Shown in pieces: positions 7,181 to 12,730 of a stretch of 12,730 bases of DNA. The stretch spans positions 213,282 to 226,011 of the forward strand of contig KN834756.1 in assembly GCA_000827265.1 (NCBI GenBank), in the 5' to 3' direction. The notes under the pieces are model-generated. The model did not search any database. It had not been told where the DNA came from and saw only the letters and a program-made list of their open reading frames with translations. The position numbers were made by a program, and so were the translations under genes. The DNA is from Collybiopsis luxurians FD-317 M1 (taxonomy: Eukaryota > Basidiomycota > Agaricomycetes > Agaricales > Omphalotaceae). Every line of letters starts with the position of its first letter. Positions within the stretch are counted from its first letter, which is position 1.

Positions 7181-8760
7181 ATGCGATCGGTGAATCATGT
7201 GCCCGCGACTGCGAATACTGTTACCGCCAGCACCCCTTCCACGAACTCCCAAAGCAACAGGGAGCTCAACAACTTTGCAGACCACTTTCGTGCACTTGTA
7301 TCTCAAATATCTAGGGACGCAGATGATGCATTACGCCCAGTGTGATCCGAGAGTTTCGTTGAGGAGGAAGAGGAAGACCCATTTTCTCTTGAGCCGCGGG
7401 ATATATATACTTCGTTACCTCGGCCTAGAGCACATCAACAGCAGCAGTATTATTACGATGAATACGGATACGGATATGGATACAATAACACCACCTCCAC
7501 CTCCTTGACCAACAGTCCCAACCCCAACAGCCCCAATTACCCGAACTTCCCAACCTTTAACTATCCCGACCCAAACCAAAACCCAACCAACCTCCCATTC
7601 CCACCCCAGTTCCCACCCCTATTCCCCCTCCCTGGCGCGCAAGACGACCATGTCCGCATCCTCAACGGTTTCGTCCGACGCATGCCCACCATCGAAAGTC
7701 TCGGGAACCGAGAGTTGGCTGTGAGCCTCGTATCTGGGTCGTCTCAGGACCAGTTCACCCCGATGAGTACGATGAGTCGTCCGCAGATGGAGTTTACGGG
7801 GACAGGGAGTGATCCGCCGAGTCGGGCGAATAGTTTGAGTATGGCGGCTGCGATGGAGAGTTTCACCACTACTTCGACGGAGGTGGGAGAGGTGGTGGAG
7901 ATGGGGGAGCTTGTGGGTGTTGATGTGGTTATGGGGGGTGGAGGTGAGAAAGATAGGGATGAAGGTGGCGGGGATAGGGATGGGGGAATGGGCTCTGCGA
8001 GTCGGAGCACTCTTTTCTCGTACTACACTGCGCAAAGCAGTAACAGCTATAGTTCCAGTGGGAGGACTTCGTCGCCTGTCCCACTGACGCCGAGCTCGGA
8101 TACTGCTACTGCGACTACTCTTATTACCCGTACTGCCCCAATAATACATTTGGTTAGTGCAGGAAGTCGTTCCCAGATCTGCAACTGAAAGCGTTGGCTG
8201 CCCAGGGATTGAAGAACACTTTGAGTAACACAGCGACGCGACGCGCGCTCTAAGTAGTATCTGAGGAGAGGCCCGAGGCTCAGTAAGAGGAGGGGGAGAG
8301 TTTGTTTCGTCGTTCTTGAGCCCGCTGTGACCACAGTATTGCACCTGTGGAACTAGAGCTCGAGCTCGCACGGCCTCAAGCCTCCGGCCCCAACCTCCCA
8401 AACCTTTCCAACCCTCCACCTTTCCTCCTCCCGCCCATCCCGACCCTCCAATGCACCCTCACATCCTCCCCTGCCTACCCCATTCCACTCCCGGCCGCCG
8501 CAGACTTGTATACTCAATCCACGCCCTACATCCCTCTTCCCCTTCGGCACGAGATCCCTATCGGACCCTGTGCTATACACATCCCACAGGTCATGCTAGC
8601 GCGTCGGGGGAAGGCATTCAAGAGTTCTGAAGACAGGGTTGATATTGCGGAACGGAGAAGGGTGGTAGGGAGACGAGAGCAGGGTCGAGAGAAGAGACGG
8701 AAATGGGATGAAGTTTTGCGCAGTGAATCGAGGGGAGATGATATATCTCAAGGTGGGTAG
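7181..8760 (+). pseudogene. Pro/Ser/Asn-rich protein gene with RMPTIESLGNRE motif; appears broken
   Basis: ATG 7181-7183 opens a frame reading NRELNNFADHFRALVSQISR (about residues 27-46), then TGA at 7343-7345, then in the same frame SESFVEEEEEDPF, a YGYGYGY stretch, an Asn/Pro-rich segment, RILNGFVRRMPTIESLGNRE and a Ser/Thr-rich region to TGA at 8186-8188. Other frames take over: DLQLKALAAQGL...NTATRRAL (8176-8250), then GEARGSVRGGGEFVSSFL, then a Pro-rich stretch and a basic tail (RREQGREKRRK) ending at TAG 8758-8760. Ser and Pro codon use is strongly biased, so it was coding. TGA at 7343 is one C-to-T change from CGA. A 54-nt in-phase intron (7298-7351) could remove it but would delete the best-looking N-terminal block. 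I cannot name the family; the disorder suggests a regulatory protein. Confidence 0.5.
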
Positions 8761-9477
8761 CGAGTTTGGGTGTAGGAGGATGGTCGTCTGTGATGAATGA
8801 AAGGCTGATTTTTCGAATCCTACCGAGATCATATTTTAGAGAACATCGAATAGGAATGGCCTGTATCCTACGTACCGTTTTCTCCAGCCAGATGCCACCG
8901 CTTACTCTGCTGAATTTGCCATGAAAACTCGTTGAAAACTACGTGTTCGCCATGGTTGTCAAAGGGTAAGTCGACCGTGTATTCTTCTTGTACAGCGCCG
9001 TACCACGCTGCATAATCATAAAATCCTCCTCCAGTTTGTTTCCGGTGTCCGAAGGAGATGATGGATACTCCTGGATATTGGCGGAGGCAAGAGGGATTGA
9101 GAAAGGGGAAGAGACCGCCAGCTAGAGGAGGGTGTGGAGATATTCGATAACGGCGGAGGAGGGTCTATGAAAGGGAAACAAAGAAGTGTTAGAATTGGAA
9201 CAAGGAAAATGATAAAGGCGGGTAAAACATACATCAATCACGATATTCTTCTAGCTCATTGGTCGTTGCTACCTCCAACAGTCCAACTTTCTCCTTCCAA
9301 GGTGAACAATGGCTGAGCATGCTTCCCGGCTCCGAGCGGGTACACGGATATTTTTGGTATATGGATCACTGGTGGGACTTTGGACATTGGCTTAGGAGGA
9401 TGCACTTGTGCTCGACCTAGCGCTGATACTGAAGCGACGATGAAGCGGAAGAGCGTATGTTGATCCTGGAGTAATAC
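8596..9477 (-). pseudogene. Multi-exon protein of unknown function, convergent with the Pro-rich gene; first exon probably frameshifted
   Basis: Exon 3 (8819-8596, stop TAG 8598-8596) joins in phase across a 56-nt intron (8875-8820, GTACGT...CGGTAG) to exon 2 (9164-8876), which reads SIISFGHRKQTGGGFYDYAA, EYTVDLPFDNHGEHVVFNEF and QQSKRWHLAGEN. Exon 2 begins after a strong intron (9232-9165: GTATGT, TTCTAACAC branch, TTTCATAG). The first exon has an open frame 9477-9259 with FIVASVSALGRAQ (signal-like), MSKVPPVIHIPKISVYPLG (ATG 9387) and FTLEGESWTVGGSND, ending TGA 9258-9256, 24 nt short of the donor, so a frameshift or extra splice is needed. A neighbouring frame upstream reads NRSIDAPLVFFKLLYQNPEY. 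Codons in exons 2-3 favour C/T endings, as expected for fungal genes. The start is uncertain and I do not recognise the family. Confidence 0.45.
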
Positions 9478-10116
9478 TCAGGATTTTGATATAACAGTTT
9501 GAAAAACACCAATGGAGCGTCGATGCTACGATTAGAGGCCAGGTGTTCGAGTCATGAAATAATGACCATGACACCGGACAAGCGAGAGTTGGGCGAGAGA
9601 AGCGTCTAGCTTTAAGCGCCGAGTCGTACGGACCGATGAGCCGAAAATGGTCGACCGATTTGGCTAAGGGGAGTAGTCTGCAACCGAGCTTTCTTCAACA
9701 AATTGAAAGACAGAGCGCGGCGCGCTACAAGTAAGGGATATATAAGAAGCCTGAGGTTAGCAGTCTTCCACAAATTTACCTGTATTGACTCGTTTTTTGA
9801 CCAAATCCTTCAATAGAAGAACGATAGCCTGAGAGATAGGATCTTTAGTAATCGTACATTCAAACTGTGAGTAAAAAAGGGCCGCTGAACACCCTTCAAC
9901 GTTCATCCTCGCCCATCATTCGACCCATTTGTGCTAATTTTGGATTAATGAAAAGTGTTAATCGGAGCAGTCATGGGGGGTTTATCGATCATCGGTGTAG
10001 ACGACCAGTGCTGTAACAATTCAATTAAATGAGCAATCTTTCTAGAAACCAAACGAATTGAGATTTAATTTTCACTATAAGCACCGAACAACCGGCTATA
10101 ATCGGCTCTCTTAGCA
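9478..10116. other. Intergenic region between the minus-strand gene and the right NLR gene
   Basis: No gene is supported here. It should hold the promoter of the minus-strand gene and, on plus, a TATATAAG box at 9739-9746. The motif GACCGAT occurs twice in 9630-9660. AT content rises again beyond about 9800. A GTGAGT at about 9867 resembles a donor but has no convincing exon before it. Confidence 0.4.
9739..9746 (+). promoter_or_regulatory. Orphan TATA box (TATATAAG)
   Basis: TATATAAG is followed 39 nt later by ACCTGTATTGACTC (9778-9791). The NLR promoter at 10117 has TATATAAA followed 31 nt later by ACCTGTTGACTC (10148-10159). No open frame follows this first copy, so it may be an old duplicate promoter or an alternative upstream start for the NLR gene. 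Confidence 0.4.
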
Positions 10117-10124
10117 TATATAAA
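10117..10124 (+). promoter_or_regulatory. TATA box of the right NACHT-WD40 gene (TATATAAA)
   Basis: A canonical TATATAAA lies 111 bp upstream of the proposed ATG at 10235. The CT-rich TTGACTCTCATCACC at about 10152-10166 is a plausible transcription start region. Confidence 0.55.
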
Positions 10125-10234
10125 GAACTGGCAGTGACATTGCAAACACCTGTTGACTCTCATCACCAGTTTGGATATCTCGTTCCACGATTTACGCAGC
10201 TTGAGATAACGCGGCCTCAAAGAATTAACAACTC

Positions 10235-12730
10235 ATGGATCGATACAATAGGTCAGTCATTTGATACAGTCTAAGCATAAAATCTTACTTTCTGATTAGG
10301 AATGTTGAATATGGTTCCCAGTCCATTAACAACAGGTACGATTAAGTCATATTGTCAATTTCAGATGCACTGTTAATCTTCTATAAACTTGAAAGCATTT
10401 TGCAAAATGCATCTTATTTTACCATGAATCAACCCATCTTCAGTGCGGCTGGGAGGGATGTAAATATAACTTGTGAGTGGACAACCTAGATTATCAACTG
10501 TCTGGCATTAAGCTCGTGGAACTAGATCCCACTTCTGGTGTTGCCAATGAGCTCTGGTTAAAGATGCCTTATGCATCTCAGGCCTTCTTTGACACAGATA
10601 TAGGAATTCAAAATGACCGCAGATTCTGTAATCCGGGCACCAGAGTTCAGATTCTGGAAGACATTGAAAAATGGGCAACTCCATTAAACCCATTCAATCC
10701 TTTTCAGGCATCAGGCTACTGGATATCTGGCATGGCTGGGACAGGAAAAAGTACCATTGCTATGTCCGTATGCCAGAAACTGAAAGCAAAAGGAATCCTT
10801 GCAGGGTCTTTCTTTTGCTCTAGGCAAATTCCAGAATGCCGAGATTACAAGTTGATCATTCCTACTTTATCTTGTCAACTGGCTGAGTTCTCTAGGGAGT
10901 TTGCCAATGCACTTAATAGTGCACTAGCCCAAAGACTTACTCTTGCTACCAAAAAGCCAGATGAGCAAGTGAAACATCTCTTGATTGAGCCTTGGAAAAA
11001 AGTTTCAGACATTTTCAAAAGGGAACAATATGCTCCAGTTTTTGTCTTGGATGCCCTAGATGAGTGCGAGGGTATCTCCAGTGTACTGGAGCCTTTGGTA
11101 AATGCCATCCAGGATGGTCAGCTCAAGGGCCTAAAGTTTCTGTTCACAAGCCGGCCAGAGCAGGAGATCAATAAAAAGATGCAGAGTACAGTACCAAATT
11201 TGCAAGCATTTTCTAAAGTAAAAGAGTTTATTCTTCACCAGGTGGAGGAAAGCTTTGTTCAAGCAGATATAAAAACATATGTTGAACAAGAGCTGAAGGA
11301 CATATATTCCACAAGGAAGCAAGTAGAATCCCTTGTCAGTCTTTCTGGAAAGCTCTTCATTTATGCTGCAACAGTTGTAAATTTTGTGAAAGATGATAAG
11401 CAGCCCATTACAAGACAAAAAAAGAGACTTGAAGAATCATTGAATCAGGGTGACAGGAGTGGAGGTTTGGAAGCCTTGTATACTACCATTGTGGAAAGTG
11501 CAATTTTCAAGGAGTATTCACAGGGTAATGAGATAGTAGAAGACTTGGGAATTATTCATACAATTATCTCATTAGGAAGGCCATTATCATGCAATGCAAT
11601 TGCGCAACTCATGAATTTGGAAGTAGATATTGTGCAAGGCCTCATTGGGAGACTTCAGGCAGTATTCCATATCTCAGAAAAGAACAATGCTGTTTACACC
11701 TTTCATGCTTCATTCCCTGACTTTATTATGAAATACCAATCCCTGTATAATGCAAAACTAAATCATTACAAATTGGGCCTGTCATGTTTTCAAGAATTGG
11801 AAAAACTTCAGTTCAATATGTGTAGGCTTCCCTCCTCATTTAAAAAAGATATAGAAGTAGTGGGAATCAAAGAGCAGGTGGCAAATGTGATTGGAGAAAC
11901 ATTGCAATATTCGTGCCAGTTTTGGGGTTTCCATTGCATCCAATCTGAATGGAATGAGAATATCATTCAGAAATTGAACAAATTTGTAATAGAAAGAGGG
12001 ATCTATTGGATTGAAGCCATGAGTTTACTCACTCAACTGCAGGAGTGTGAAGAAGTAATACAGCAAACAATCAATGTAAGTACTAAGAAAATCACACAGT
12101 GATAGAGGATCAAAGATGTACTGACAATAATTTTGTAGAGTTTTATGAACAACCAAATAATGGATGATATCAGAACAATGCTTCAGAATCTTCGGGACCT
12201 GGTCACAAGTTTCCGAAACAGCAATGTACAGGGAATGACACCACATTTGTACATTAGTATTATACCATTTTGGGAGAACAAATTTAACTTGAAACCCAGA
12301 GTTAAAAAATCAATCAGTATACAGAACAGATCAATTCTGGCACAGACTGTTAAAAAAAATGTAATTTCTCCAAAATCAAATATTAATAGTGTGGCATTTT
12401 CCCCCAGTGGAACAAAAATTGTCACAGGCTGTGATGATAGGATGGTGAGAATTTGGGATGCCACTACAGGTGCCCAGTTGGGTCATTCTCTGCAGGGCCA
12501 TGAAGATTGGGTAACATCAGTGGCTTTTTCTCCTGATGGAACCAGAATTGTGTCAGGCTCTCATGATGAAACAGTGAGAATTTGGGATGCCAATACAGGT
12601 GCCCAGTTGGGTCATTCTCTGCGAGGGCCATGAAAATTGGGTATCATCAGTGGCTTTTTCTCCTGATGGAACCAGAATTGTGTCAGGCTCTGGTGATCAA
12701 ACAGTGAGAATTTGGGATGCCAATACAGGT
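10235..12730 (+). CDS. NACHT-WD40 (STAND/NLR-like) protein, 3' end outside the window, two frame problems
   Basis: Proposed exons: 10235-10251, 10300-10335 and 10444-10472, encoding an Asn/Ser/Gly-rich N-terminus (MDRYNRNVEYG, then [14 protein letters not shown]); the NACHT exon, about 10490-12075; and 12139-12730. Introns use GTCAGT, GTACGA and GTAAGT donors; the last (12076-12138) has a TACTGACA branch site. In the large exon, numbered from GTG 10477, Walker A is GMAGTGKST (85-93), Walker [11 protein letters not shown] (188-197), sensor-1 FLFTSRPE (221-228), a winged-helix segment [13 protein letters not shown] (366-378) and HASFPDF (410-416). PHLYIS then leads into WD40 units. Family members are cytoplasmic NTPases that oligomerise on ligand binding. 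Exon 3 and the NACHT exon differ in frame, with TGA at 10474 in the NACHT frame, and the second WD40 unit has one extra base. There is no large N-terminal effector domain. Confidence 0.8.
12382..12730 (+). repeat. WD40-coding tandem repeats of the right NLR gene
   Basis: Units begin at 12382, 12511 and 12641. The first spacing is 129 bp and the second 130 bp because of one extra base at about 12623 (CTGCGAGGGCC instead of CTGCAGGGCC). Units 2 and 3 are almost identical in DNA. Visible differences are ACA/TCA, CAT/GGT and GAA/CAA, all changing the amino acid. The array continues past the window edge. Confidence 0.85.

Noticed and set aside
7197..7508. 103-codon plus frame over the start of the Pro-rich gene
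   Set aside because: Out of frame with the ATG 7181 reading, which continues directly into the large downstream frame.
7619..8419. 266-codon minus-strand frame
   Set aside because: Antisense shadow of the biased codon use in the Pro/Ser-rich plus-strand gene; Arg/His/Thr-rich with no domain or splice support.
10508..12464. Minus-strand frames under the NACHT-WD40 gene
   Set aside because: Shadows of a strand with unmistakable NACHT and WD40 motifs.

Overview
The window looks like nuclear DNA of an agaricomycete (mushroom-forming) fungus. Short introns with GT...AG borders and CTAAC/CTGAC-like branch sites, TATA boxes, and STAND proteins joining a NACHT NTPase to 43-residue WD40 repeats all point to a basidiomycete. 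There is no bacterial operon structure, and I see no tRNA, rRNA or CRISPR array. Gene models are read by eye from splice signals and frame continuity, so exon ends are proposals.

Layout. Positions 3-554 are the 3' end of one NACHT-WD40 gene (last WD40 repeats plus a C-terminal tail). Positions 555 to about 6800 are AT-rich and hold no intact gene. They contain (i) relic exons with premature stops on both strands (1595-2243 minus, 3629-4041 minus, 5600-6372 plus, 6411-6677 minus) and (ii) three stretches packed with short degenerate CAGG/CCTG or CTGAT motifs (2269-3172, 4375-4575, 5113-5890) that resemble the ends of non-autonomous DNA transposons. Positions about 6840-9700 are a GC-richer island with two convergent, apparently damaged host-type genes: a Pro/Ser/Asn-rich protein on plus (7181-8760) and a multi-exon protein on minus (8596-9477). 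Positions 10117-12730 are a second NACHT-WD40 gene with its own TATA box, small 5' exons, a full NACHT domain and the first WD40 repeats; it runs off the window.

The two NACHT-WD40 genes lie in the same orientation and share near-identical 129-bp WD40 units. They are probably tandem paralogues of the fungal NLR-like (STAND) repertoire, which in other fungi acts in non-self recognition and programmed cell death. The right-hand gene carries two reading-frame problems: one between its 5' exons and the NACHT exon, and one extra base in the second WD40 unit. It is either a recent pseudogene, relies on an unusual splice, or reflects assembly errors.

The most interesting leads are the short N-terminal exons of the right-hand NLR (a possible signalling motif in place of a large effector domain), the concentration of WD40 differences in a few codons, and the three motif-cluster elements.
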